Assembly: GCA_902525565.1 (NCBI GenBank)
Contig: CABZHY010000007.1
Span: 1-36,821, forward strand
Direction: 5' to 3'
Source: an uncultured Pelagibacteraceae bacterium
GTDB lineage: Bacteria > Pseudomonadota > Alphaproteobacteria > Pelagibacterales > Pelagibacteraceae
Length of the DNA stretch: 36,821 nucleotides
The stretch's first letter is position 1. Each line of letters starts with the position of its first letter. A model generated the notes under the pieces. That model ran no database searches. It saw only the letters and a program-made list of their open reading frames with translations, and had not been told where the DNA came from. This document shows, piece by piece, positions 29,737 through 36,821 of this stretch. Position numbers and translations under genes: made by a program.

Positions 29737-31137
29737 ATGTCAGAAAAATTTCAAGCTGTAGTTATTGGAGGTGGACCGGGTGGATATGTGTGTGCAATAA
29801 GACTTGCTCAATTAGGATTAAAAACTGCATGTATAGAATCCAGAGGGTCTTTGGGAGGTACTTGTTTAAATGTTGGTTGTATCCCATCAAAAAGTTTACT
29901 TAATCTGTCTGAAGAATTTCACAAAGTAAAGAGTTTAGCAAATAAAGGTATTGAAGTTGGTGAAGTAAAATTAAATTTAGACAAAATGATGAAAAGCAAA
30001 GATAAAGCTGTAACAGTTCTTACAAAAGGCGTTGAATTTCTTTTGAAAAAAAACAAAGTTGCTTACTTTAAAGGACACGGAAGTTTTAAATCTAAAAATG
30101 AAATTTTAATAAAGGATGATAAAAATAAAGAGACCATCATCCAAACAGAAAAAACAGTTATTGCAACAGGATCAGTTCCAGTTTCATTGCCAGGAATAGA
30201 AATAGATGAGAAAACAATTGTATCATCAACAGGTGCTTTAAAGTTAGAAAAGGTACCTAATAAAATGATTGTAGTAGGTGGAGGCTATATAGGGTTGGAG
30301 ATGGGATCTGTATGGTCAAGACTTGGAGCAGAGGTGCAAGTTGTTGAATTTTTAGATCATATCACACCTGGAATGGATAAAGAAATCTCTTCAGAATTTA
30401 TGAAAATTTTGAAAAAACAGGGAATGAAATTTAATATGCAAAATAAAGTTGAGACAATTAAAAAAAATGCAGCAGGCGCAGTGGTCTCAACAGTAGATAA
30501 AGATGGTAAAAAAAATAATTTCGAGTGTGATGTTGTTTTGATTTCGGTTGGTAGAAAACCTAATACAGATGGCTTAAATTTAGAGTCTGTAGGAGTAGAT
30601 CTTGATGAAAGAAACAGAATTAAAACTGATAAAATCTTTAAGACTAATGTTGAAAATATTTATGCAATAGGCGATGTAATTGTTGGTCCGATGCTTGCAC
30701 ATAAAGCGGAGGACGAGGGTATAGCAGTTGCAGAAAACATCGTTGGTCAATCTGGACATGTAAATTACGATACAATTCCAGGAGTAGTTTATACAACACC
30801 AGAAGTAGCATCAATTGGTAAAACTGAGGAACAATTAAAAGAATTAAATAAAAAATATAAAGTAGGTAAATTTTCGTTTATGGCTAATTCAAGAGCTAAG
30901 GCCATAGATGATGCAGAAGGTTTTGTTAAAATTTTAGCTGATGAGCAAACAGATAAAGTATTAGGTGCACATATAATTGGACCTCATGCAGGAGAATTAA
31001 TTGCAGAGATCGGTGTTGCAATGGAATTTGGTGCAAGTGCAGAAGATATTGCCCGAACTTGCCATGCTCATCCAACGTTTTCTGAAGCAGTTAAAGAAGC
31101 CGCTTTATCAGTAGATAAAAGAGCCATACACTCTTAA
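29737..31137 (+). CDS. lpd: Dihydrolipoamide dehydrogenase (E3)
   Basis: Lpd reoxidises dihydrolipoamide with NAD+. The 466-residue protein shows FAD-binding [14 protein letters not shown], redox disulfide [13 protein letters not shown] (Cys43, Cys48), NAD-binding [21 protein letters not shown], and the C-terminal [15 protein letters not shown] with the His-Glu pair. It abuts sucB, ending the TCA block, and is probably the E3 for 2-oxoglutarate dehydrogenase; whether it also serves pyruvate dehydrogenase and glycine cleavage cannot be told from the window. A 49-base AT-only gap before the pilin gene may hold a promoter but I see no clear hexamers. Confidence 0.98.
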   Translation: MSEKFQAVVIGGGPGGYVCAIRLAQLGLKTACIESRGSLGGTCLNVGCIPSKSLLNLSEEFHKVKSLANKGIEVGEVKLNLDKMMKSKDKAVTVLTKGVEFLLKKNKVAYFKGHGSFKSKNEILIKDDKNKETIIQTEKTVIATGSVPVSLPGIEIDEKTIVSSTGALKLEKVPNKMIVVGGGYIGLEMGSVWSRLGAEVQVVEFLDHITPGMDKEISSEFMKILKKQGMKFNMQNKVETIKKNAAGAVVSTVDKDGKKNNFECDVVLISVGRKPNTDGLNLESVGVDLDERNRIKTDKIFKTNVENIYAIGDVIVGPMLAHKAEDEGIAVAENIVGQSGHVNYDTIPGVVYTTPEVASIGKTEEQLKELNKKYKVGKFSFMANSRAKAIDDAEGFVKILADEQTDKVLGAHIIGPHAGELIAEIGVAMEFGASAEDIARTCHAHPTFSEAVKEAALSVDKRAIHS

Positions 31138-31186
31138 AAAAATAATTTTTTTACTTTTAATAATTTGGTAGATTTTATTTATTAAT

Positions 31187-31669
31187 ATGAGAAATAAAGC
31201 CTTTACTCTAATTGAACTTCTGGTTGTTGTAGCCATTATAGGTATTCTAGCTGCAGTAGGAGTTGTTGCATACAACGGTTATACTTCAAGTGCAAAAAAA
31301 TCGGCAGCAACAGCGAACCATAGAAATGTAGTTAAATATATAACAACTGAAGTAATGAAATGCTCTACAGGTGCAGCTACAGCAATGAATAATGAATTAG
31401 ATTGTTCAAAACAAGGTTTAAACAACTGGAAAGACTTTGTTGCAAAAGGTGTGGAAAAATCTTTATCAGGATTTAAAAATCCATATTTTCCATCAGAACC
31501 AGCTGTAACTCATGGTGGAGGCATAACAAATGACAAATTCGTTGGATATAATAGAATGTTATCACCTGGATTAAAAATTGAAGTAATGACTTGTGTTATA
31601 ACCCCATGTTCCGGGACTAGATGCCAAGGAGATAATCACCTTTGTAGTGGTGATATAATTTTAGACTAA
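31187..31669 (+). CDS. Type IV pilin-like protein with a short prepilin leader
   Basis: The 160-residue protein has a five-residue leader MRNKA and the class III/type IVa prepilin motif FTLIELLVVVAIIGILAAVG, with Glu at +5 of the mature protein. The residue before cleavage is Ala5, not the usual Gly. After the hydrophobic helix comes a soluble domain with six cysteines (59, 73, 136, 141, 146, 153); the cluster of four near the C-terminus suggests a disulfide-stabilised loop. It could be a major pilin (PilA) or a minor one. It starts the pilus block, 49 bases after lpd, and its TAA shares a base with the ATG of the next gene (TAATG). Confidence 0.9.
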   Translation: MRNKAFTLIELLVVVAIIGILAAVGVVAYNGYTSSAKKSAATANHRNVVKYITTEVMKCSTGAATAMNNELDCSKQGLNNWKDFVAKGVEKSLSGFKNPYFPSEPAVTHGGGITNDKFVGYNRMLSPGLKIEVMTCVITPCSGTRCQGDNHLCSGDIILD

Positions 31670-34374
31670 TGAAAAAATTATTTATATTTTATTTCTTATT
31701 TAAATTTTTAGTTCTATTTATAAATCCCTCATACGGTTTTATTTCTTTAAATTGCGATGATACGGTATCACTAGCAGTTACAATTCAGCAAACTTGCCAA
31801 GATGATGATAGTCTTACGGTAACATCTGCAGGATCAATATCGGTTAATGATCATAAGAGTGTTGATCTTGAAGATGAAAAAGGAGTACAGATAACAAATA
31901 ACGGAACAATTGAAACAGCCAATAATTCTAATAAGCAAAAAACAATATATGCCGAGTCTTCACTTGACACTACAATAACTAATAGTGGAACCATCAACTC
32001 AGATAACAATGAAGCTATATATTTGGATTATGCAGAAAATGTTACGATTACAAATAATTCTGGAGCCACAATAAGTGCTGAGGGAGCTAATGCAATTGAG
32101 GGAAGAAATATTGGTTGGTGTGATCAGGGTGGAGACAATAGCAATTGTCAATCTACATTATCTTCATCAGGATCAACTGCAGTTGGACTTATATTAAATA
32201 ATTATGGAACAATCAGTTCACTAAATAATACAATCTGGTTAGGTAGTGGAGGGGAAGGTAAAAAAAGTAGAGGAGTTAAAATTTACAACCATGATGGTGG
32301 AATAATCGAAACCACCTCAGGTACACATCCAATCATAGGAAAATTTCTCACTGATAGTGAAATTATAAATTATCAAGGAGCAACAATTGAAAGCGCAAAC
32401 AGGTATGGCATAGACACAGAATCTGGATCAAATCTTACAATAGATAATCGTGGAACGATAACTTCAGATAGAAATAGTATTTATTGTAGAGAGTGTTCTG
32501 GCGTTACCTTTACAAATTCAGGAACGATTAGCTCGACAAATACAGGCACTAACACTGGTACAGTTCTTATTGATAGACAGGGAGATAGTGATGCCTCACA
32601 TACAATTACTAATAGTGGAACTATAGAGTCTGCATTTGGAGCAGCAATACAAGTAGCTAGAAATACAGGTGGAACAACTATCAATAATACAGGAACAATA
32701 ACATCAACAACAGGCGGTATAGGAGCCGGTAGAACAAAAAACCTAACTATAAATAATCATGGCACCATTACAGTAACAGGTGAACATAATCAGAATCACT
32801 TTGGTATAGGATTTGGAAACAGTTCTACGTCTGCAGAGGCTGGTGAAAATGTAGTTCTAAATAATTTTGGAACTATTAGTGCATCCAATGGTGACGCAGA
32901 TGGAATTAAAGTTGGAGATTATCATGACAATAAAAATTTTAACGGCTTAACAATTAATAATTCAGGAACTATTTCGGGAGGTGACAATTCTATTGTTATG
33001 GCAAATTCGAATAACACAGGACTAGAAATAGTTACTAAGAGTGAGGGTACTTATGTTGGTGAAATTGAATTAAATAGTACTACTACTACAATGACATTAG
33101 ATTGTAGTATTTCAAAAGATCAGGATATTGAACTACACGGAAAAACAAATATTACAATTACAAATAATTTGTGTGGAAATGATACATATCAAATACTAGA
33201 TGCAAATAAAAATTTAGACTCAGATAATTCAGAAACTAATGGTTATTTAAGAATTTATGGAGAAGAATTAGATGTTGTTAGTAATAATAAAAAATACAGA
33301 ACTGAAATTTTTAGCAATACTATAAGTAATATTTTTAAGTCATTAAGCGACATTAAAGAGAAATCAACATTTTATACTCAATCCAAAAGAAACAATGTTT
33401 ATAACAATACCACAAAGGGAATATCTGGTTATTTTTTAAAAAATGAATTTGACGAGGAAAAAACAAGAACTTTTTTAACTTATTTTGAGCAAAATGCTAA
33501 TTTTAATAGTGAAGAAAAAAGTAAAAGCGAAAACTTAGCTTTTGGTTATGATATAAAAACAAATATTGATAATCTTTCAATAAAGCCAATGATTGGTATT
33601 TCTAGTAATAAAATTACTGATATTGAAACTGAGTCTAATCAAATAATAAGAAACAATTTTATAGGTCAGTTTTTAGCATTACATTCCAATTATAAACTAA
33701 CTAGAAAAGTTCAAAAAAATAACGAGTTATCTTTGACAATAATTGGAGAATATGGAGCTCATAGACTTCCAAAATATTTATCAAAGTTTACTCATGGAGA
33801 TTTATCAGTTGATGAGGCAATCGATCAAGTTCTAGGTAGCGGTTTTGAGGTTAATTATTCAATAAATAATGAAAATGGTTTCGTTTTAAAACCGTATTTT
33901 GGTTTAGCTTTTAACAAAACTCTAAGTGGTAAAGTTAAAATAAATGATATTAACGGCGCAGGATTAAAGGAGGATATATCTCAAGATCATATCATGAATG
34001 GAGCTGTTGCAAAAAAAATTGGATTTTCTTTAACCAAAAATTCAGAGGATATTAGTTTAAGTTTTAATTTTGAACACAGTAATCAAAATAACTTAATTGA
34101 TAATAATTTAAATTTTTCAATTAGTAAAAAACTTCAAAGAGTTGCTAAAAAAATAGCAAGGGAAAGAAAAGAAGAGGAAAAAATGGATCCTGAACTTGAG
34201 AACTTATTTGATCAGCTTCAAATTGTTAGAGAAAATGAAAGACTTGCATTAGTTGCAAACAAGTTAAATAAAGAAAACCAAGTAATGAAAGAGTTAATAA
34301 TACAATTAATTAAAGACAATCAAAAACTTAAAACTGAAAAAAAATTATTAATGCAAAATATTAAAAATAATTAA
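31669..34374 (+). CDS. Autotransporter-like surface protein with NxGTI repeats and C-terminal coiled coil
   Basis: The 901-residue protein has a signal peptide (about 1-23), then Cys29 and Cys43, and about thirteen degenerate repeats around ITNSGTI-S/E (about 72-440) spaced 20-40 residues apart, as in a right-handed beta helix. Residues about 590-819 alternate polar and hydrophobic residues with many aromatic strand ends (GISGYFLKNEF, LAFGYDIKT, SLSFNFEHS, LNFSISKKL), resembling an outer-membrane beta-barrel. Residues 820-901 are a Lys/Glu-rich helix with heptad-like Leu/Ile spacing. Classical autotransporters end at the last barrel strand, so this tail is unusual. Translation is probably coupled to the upstream pilin. 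Function as adhesin or surface fibre is inference. Confidence 0.8.
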   Translation: MKKLFIFYFLFKFLVLFINPSYGFISLNCDDTVSLAVTIQQTCQDDDSLTVTSAGSISVNDHKSVDLEDEKGVQITNNGTIETANNSNKQKTIYAESSLDTTITNSGTINSDNNEAIYLDYAENVTITNNSGATISAEGANAIEGRNIGWCDQGGDNSNCQSTLSSSGSTAVGLILNNYGTISSLNNTIWLGSGGEGKKSRGVKIYNHDGGIIETTSGTHPIIGKFLTDSEIINYQGATIESANRYGIDTESGSNLTIDNRGTITSDRNSIYCRECSGVTFTNSGTISSTNTGTNTGTVLIDRQGDSDASHTITNSGTIESAFGAAIQVARNTGGTTINNTGTITSTTGGIGAGRTKNLTINNHGTITVTGEHNQNHFGIGFGNSSTSAEAGENVVLNNFGTISASNGDADGIKVGDYHDNKNFNGLTINNSGTISGGDNSIVMANSNNTGLEIVTKSEGTYVGEIELNSTTTTMTLDCSISKDQDIELHGKTNITITNNLCGNDTYQILDANKNLDSDNSETNGYLRIYGEELDVVSNNKKYRTEIFSNTISNIFKSLSDIKEKSTFYTQSKRNNVYNNTTKGISGYFLKNEFDEEKTRTFLTYFEQNANFNSEEKSKSENLAFGYDIKTNIDNLSIKPMIGISSNKITDIETESNQIIRNNFIGQFLALHSNYKLTRKVQKNNELSLTIIGEYGAHRLPKYLSKFTHGDLSVDEAIDQVLGSGFEVNYSINNENGFVLKPYFGLAFNKTLSGKVKINDINGAGLKEDISQDHIMNGAVAKKIGFSLTKNSEDISLSFNFEHSNQNNLIDNNLNFSISKKLQRVAKKIARERKEEEKMDPELENLFDQLQIVRENERLALVANKLNKENQVMKELIIQLIKDNQKLKTEKKLLMQNIKNN
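31882..32985 (+). repeat. Degenerate in-frame repeats encoding NxGTI beta-helix turns
   Basis: About thirteen copies of a unit resembling ACAAATTCAGGAACGATTAG encode NSGTIS-type turns with variable spacing. Copies differ at many third positions, so the array is old rather than freshly expanded. Confidence 0.75.
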
Positions 34375-34383
34375 TTTTCTATG

Positions 34384-34403
34384 GGTAAAATAAAGGTTTT
34401 ACC
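34384..34403 (+). terminator. Possible weak hairpin terminator after the autotransporter-like gene
   Basis: GGTAAAA (34384-34390) and TTTTACC (34397-34403) form a 7-bp stem with a 6-base loop, 9 bases after the stop codon. There is no proper T-run after it (TTATTAAACTT), so it may instead protect the 3' end of the message. Confidence 0.3.
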
Positions 34404-34452
34404 TTATTAAACTTGTCTTAAAATTGCTTTAGTTTAAAATTATTTTTTAGAT

Positions 34453-34692
34453 ATGAGATCAAAAATATTTTTAACAGTATCACTTTTTTGGATTGTTTTA
34501 GTTGGATATCTTGTATGGGTAAATGGAATTGTTTCAAAAGGTGACAAAAGTTTTAGATGGGATGAATGGATATGGTTTGGTTTCATACCAGCTATTGTTC
34601 CTTATTTATTTTATTTTATATGGAAGCCAGAGATTATCAAAAAATATTTAAACAATAATAAAAAAAATGAAAATAGCGATTTACACAAATAA
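34453..34692 (+). CDS. Small two-helix membrane protein of unknown function
   Basis: The 79-residue protein has two hydrophobic segments, about residues 5-25 and 42-59, separated by a charged stretch with several Trp (SFRWDEWIWFGF), and a Lys/Asn-rich polar C-terminus. I do not recognise the family. It sits between the autotransporter-like gene and prepilin peptidase on the same strand, so it may belong to the pilus block, but nothing in the sequence assigns it a role. Confidence 0.65.
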   Translation: MRSKIFLTVSLFWIVLVGYLVWVNGIVSKGDKSFRWDEWIWFGFIPAIVPYLFYFIWKPEIIKKYLNNNKKNENSDLHK

Positions 34693-34780
34693 TCTACAAG
34701 CAGTTTTTGAAAATGGGCAATTATTTTTTTCTTATTACTATCAAAATCTTATAAATCTAGTTGGATTAATTAATCTTTAG
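34667..34780 (+). CDS. Possible 37-residue small protein overlapping the membrane-protein gene
   Basis: An ATG at 34667 opens a frame of 37 codons to the TAG at 34778-34780. It overlaps the end of the two-helix membrane protein by 26 bases in another frame and stops 2 bases before the pilD TTG start, filling the apparent gap exactly. The product starts MKIAIYTNNLQAVF and has a Tyr/Leu/Ile-rich second half. The tight fit suits SAR11 packing and could couple pilD translation, but at this length and AT content chance is quite possible. Confidence 0.3.
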   Translation: MKIAIYTNNLQAVFENGQLFFSYYYQNLINLVGLINL

Positions 34781-34782
34781 CC

Positions 34783-35559
34783 TTGTTTACTTTTAAAATA
34801 TTTACTGTTTTTTTTATTGGATTAATTTTTGGAAGTTTTGCAAACGTTTGCATTGCCAGATTACCAAAAGATAAAACAATTATTTTTGGAAGATCAAATT
34901 GTCCAAAATGTAAAAAAAAAATTTCTTGGTATGATAATATTCCTCTAATTTCATTTATTTTACTCAGGGGCAAATGCAGACAATGTAATAAAAAAATTTC
35001 TGCAAATTATTTTTTTGTAGAATTAATTATAGGTATTTTTTTTATTTTAATTTATTTACACACTAATAATTATTTTGATTTTGTTTTAATTAATTTAATA
35101 TTAATTTTATTTTTAATAATTTTCTTTATTGATTTAAAACATTTTATAATCCCAGATATTTTAAATTTTAGCTTAATTTTTCTAGGGTTGCTAAAAAACT
35201 TTATACCTACAAAAAATTTAAATTTTAATTATGATATTGAACAATCCATAATTGGAGGTGTTATTGGTTATTTAACAATATGGATAATTATTTTCTTTTA
35301 TAAAAAATTAAAAAATTTAGATGCTATGGGTTTAGGTGATGCTAAGCTTATGGCTGCAATTGGAACCTTTTTTGGCTTAAAATCTATTCCATTAATACTG
35401 TTTTCTTCGTCAATAATTGCACTTTTAATAGTCCTTCCGTCGTTAATAAACAAAACTAGAAATTTGAAAGCAGAAATACCATTTGGGCCTTATATTTTGA
35501 TATCATCTGGTTTTTACTATTTTTATGGAGATAAAATTTATGAAATTTTACTTATTTAA
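34783..35559 (+). CDS. pilD: Prepilin peptidase / N-methyltransferase
   Basis: PilD is the inner-membrane aspartyl protease that cleaves prepilin leaders and N-methylates the new N-terminus. The 258-residue protein keeps both domains: the cytoplasmic zinc-type CPKC and CRQC pairs (Cys40, 43, 65, 68) and the two catalytic aspartates, Asp117 in FIDLKH and Asp186 in GLGDAKLM, among about eight membrane helices. The start is a TTG at 34783, giving the family opening FIGLIFGSFANV; an in-frame stop lies just upstream at 34771 and no ATG precedes that motif. Expected substrates here are the pilins at 31187 and 36596. Confidence 0.96.
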   Translation: MFTFKIFTVFFIGLIFGSFANVCIARLPKDKTIIFGRSNCPKCKKKISWYDNIPLISFILLRGKCRQCNKKISANYFFVELIIGIFFILIYLHTNNYFDFVLINLILILFLIIFFIDLKHFIIPDILNFSLIFLGLLKNFIPTKNLNFNYDIEQSIIGGVIGYLTIWIIIFFYKKLKNLDAMGLGDAKLMAAIGTFFGLKSIPLILFSSSIIALLIVLPSLINKTRNLKAEIPFGPYILISSGFYYFYGDKIYEILLI

Positions 35560-35571
35560 ATTTATTTCACT

Positions 35572-35588
35572 TTATAATTAAATTATAA
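35572..35588. promoter_or_regulatory. AT-only palindrome before pilT, possible promoter
   Basis: TTATAATT-A-AATTATAA is a perfect inverted repeat in the 45-base pilD-pilT gap. It contains TATAAT (35573-35578), and a second TATAAT lies at 35584-35589, 15 bases before the pilT ATG. It could be a -10 region or operator. No convincing -35 is present, and such palindromes arise easily in AT-rich DNA. Confidence 0.3.
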
Positions 35589-35604
35589 TTATTTTAAATT
35601 AAAT

Positions 35605-36615
35605 ATGTTAGAAAAAATTACAAAACTTGCTAATGAAAATAAAAATATTTCTGATTTTCACTTAAGAGGTGGATCAGATATAGCTTATCGTGCTTTAGGA
35701 GATATTATACTTGAACCTGATAGTAAAATTACTGAGGAAAACTTAAATGAACTGTTAAGTAAAAATTGCACTGATGAGGAGATCAAATTATTTGAAAAAA
35801 AGAGAGAATTAGACACAGCAGTAATGCTAGGTGATCTTAGATTTAGAGCAAATTTTTATAAAACTTTAAATGGAACTGCTTCTGTATTGAGAAGAATAGA
35901 AACTAAAATTCCATTAATGGAAAATTTAAATTTACCCCCAATTTTATATGAATTGTTGGATACTCATAAAGGACTAGTTTTAGTTACTGGTCCAACAGGA
36001 TCTGGAAAATCTACCACGCTTGCAGCAATAATTAATCAGATTAACGAAGGACGACAAGCAAATATTATTACGATTGAAGATCCAGTAGAATTTATTCATA
36101 ATGACAAAAAAAGTATTGTTTCTCAAAGAGAGGTAGGAAAACAAACTGAAAGTTTCGCTCATGCACTAAAAGGTGCTTTAAGAGAAGATCCTGATGTTAT
36201 TTTGGTAGGTGAGTTAAGAGATCTGGAGACTATTGGTATGGCGCTTACTGCTGCAGAAACGGGTCATTTAGTTTTTGGAACACTTCATACTAGCGGTGCT
36301 CCGAATACAATTAACAGAATAATAGATGTCTTTCCACCTGAACAACAAGGTCAAATAAGAGCTCAAATAGCTGAGTCACTTAAAATGGTTGTAACACAAA
36401 AATTATTTAAGAAAAAAGATGGCTCAGGACGTGTTGGAGCTTTCGAAGTTATGGTTTGTAATGCTCCTATTAAAAATTTAATTAGAGAAGCTAAAATCCA
36501 TCAGATCCCAAGTGTCATGCAAACAGCACAAAGAGAAGGCATGATGACTATGGAAAAATCTATAGAGGATTTAGTTGGTACTGGAGTTATTTCAAGTGCG
36601 GATAAAAACAATTAA
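35605..36615 (+). CDS. pilT: Type IV pilus retraction ATPase PilT
   Basis: PilT is a cytoplasmic hexameric ATPase that powers pilus retraction. The 336-residue protein has Walker A GPTGSGKST (129-136), the Asp box IITIEDPVEF, Walker B DVILVGE with Glu203, and the His box TGHLVFGTLHT (His221, His228). The C-terminal APIKNLIREAKIHQI corresponds to the AIRNLIRE retraction signature, which favours PilT over the extension ATPase PilB; the length also fits PilT. PilU is a less likely alternative. The next gene, a minor pilin, starts inside its last 20 bases. Confidence 0.93.
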   Translation: MLEKITKLANENKNISDFHLRGGSDIAYRALGDIILEPDSKITEENLNELLSKNCTDEEIKLFEKKRELDTAVMLGDLRFRANFYKTLNGTASVLRRIETKIPLMENLNLPPILYELLDTHKGLVLVTGPTGSGKSTTLAAIINQINEGRQANIITIEDPVEFIHNDKKSIVSQREVGKQTESFAHALKGALREDPDVILVGELRDLETIGMALTAAETGHLVFGTLHTSGAPNTINRIIDVFPPEQQGQIRAQIAESLKMVVTQKLFKKKDGSGRVGAFEVMVCNAPIKNLIREAKIHQIPSVMQTAQREGMMTMEKSIEDLVGTGVISSADKNN

Positions 36616-36821
36616 AGGATTTACCATTTTAGAATTGCTAGTTGTTATAGCAATATTAGGAATATTTACAGTTGTTGCTTATCCTAATATTTCAAAATGG
36701 ATAGACGATAGAGCAGTTAAAAAAGATGTTTATGATGTCATCAATTACATTAATGAGCGGAAAAACGAAATTCAGAGTGGTGAGTATGGAATGCATCAAG
36801 TAGCACTTAATACAAGAGTAC
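36596..36821 (+). CDS. Minor pilin / pseudopilin, FimT/GspH-like (partial, runs off the window)
   Basis: A GTG at 36596 overlaps the end of pilT by 20 bases and opens the frame MRIKTIKG followed by FTILELLVVIAILGIFTVV, a clear prepilin leader with Gly before the cleavage site and Glu at mature position 5. The next part (AYPNISKWIDDRAVKKDVYD) resembles FimT/GspH-type minor pilins, which have a similar Pro-Asn and Trp/Arg arrangement after the helix. The frame is open to the window end (75 codons seen). The overlap implies translational coupling to pilT. Confidence 0.85.
   Translation, partial: MRIKTIKGFTILELLVVIAILGIFTVVAYPNISKWIDDRAVKKDVYDVINYINERKNEIQSGEYGMHQVALNTRV

Noticed and set aside
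31138-31186. Promoter or terminator between lpd and the pilin gene
   Set aside because: The 49 bases are almost all A and T; several partial hexamers occur but none with good spacing, and no GC-containing hairpin.
31882-32985. CRISPR-like array
   Set aside because: The repeats are in frame within one protein, degenerate and irregularly spaced, with no adjacent cas genes.

Overview
The window looks like a streamlined marine alphaproteobacterium of the SAR11 group (Pelagibacterales). The DNA is very AT-rich and genes are packed with gaps of a few bases or with TAATG and ATGA overlaps. There is a full DMSP demethylation set (dmdA, dmdB, dmdC), split from neither the leucine genes nor the TCA genes, and few genes have a strong Shine-Dalgarno site. 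This assignment rests on protein recognition and gene order, not on a phylogeny. No gene-free stretch exceeds 300 bases; the longest, about 160 bases at 4980-5139, holds divergent promoters and a probable structured RNA. I see no tRNA, rRNA, insertion sequence, prophage or CRISPR array.

Layout. Positions 1-3245 (+ strand) hold the 3' part of an unrecognised helical protein, an MFS transporter, a membrane-anchored alpha/beta hydrolase and a small secreted protein. Positions 3238-4979 (- strand) hold dapF and ftsY. From 5140 to the window end everything is on the + strand: ffh-rpsP-trmD-rplS (SRP GTPase and ribosome/tRNA genes, with rimM absent from its usual place); leuC-leuD-leuB; dmdC-dmdB-alpha/beta hydrolase-dmdA; asd; sdhCDAB; a methylmalonate-semialdehyde dehydrogenase; mdh; sucCDAB; lpd; and finally a type IV pilus block (pilin, an autotransporter-like surface protein, a small membrane protein, prepilin peptidase, PilT and a partial minor pilin).

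How they work together. The dmd genes take DMSP, an algal osmolyte, to 3-methylmercaptopropionate, its CoA ester and methylthioacryloyl-CoA, supplying one-carbon units and reduced sulfur. The asd gene next to dmdA feeds the Lys/Thr/Met branch, so carbon skeletons and sulfur for methionine are encoded side by side. The following block encodes the TCA cycle from 2-oxoglutarate to oxaloacetate, with an entry point for propionyl- or acetyl-CoA through the semialdehyde dehydrogenase. The pilus block would process, assemble and retract a surface fibre.

Most notable observations. (1) Both residues that normally ligate heme b in succinate dehydrogenase are replaced (Gln79 in SdhC, Phe63 in SdhD, and SdhD contains no histidine at all), while the quinone-site residues are kept; this suggests a heme-free complex II. 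(2) A pilin gene is translationally coupled to an autotransporter-like protein whose beta-barrel-like region is followed by an unusual charged C-terminal coiled coil. (3) A compact, relatively GC-rich structured RNA lies directly upstream of ffh and does not carry the 4.5S RNA core. (4) Ribosomal proteins S16 and L19, encoded two genes apart, both carry long matching Ala/Pro/Lys/Glu tails.
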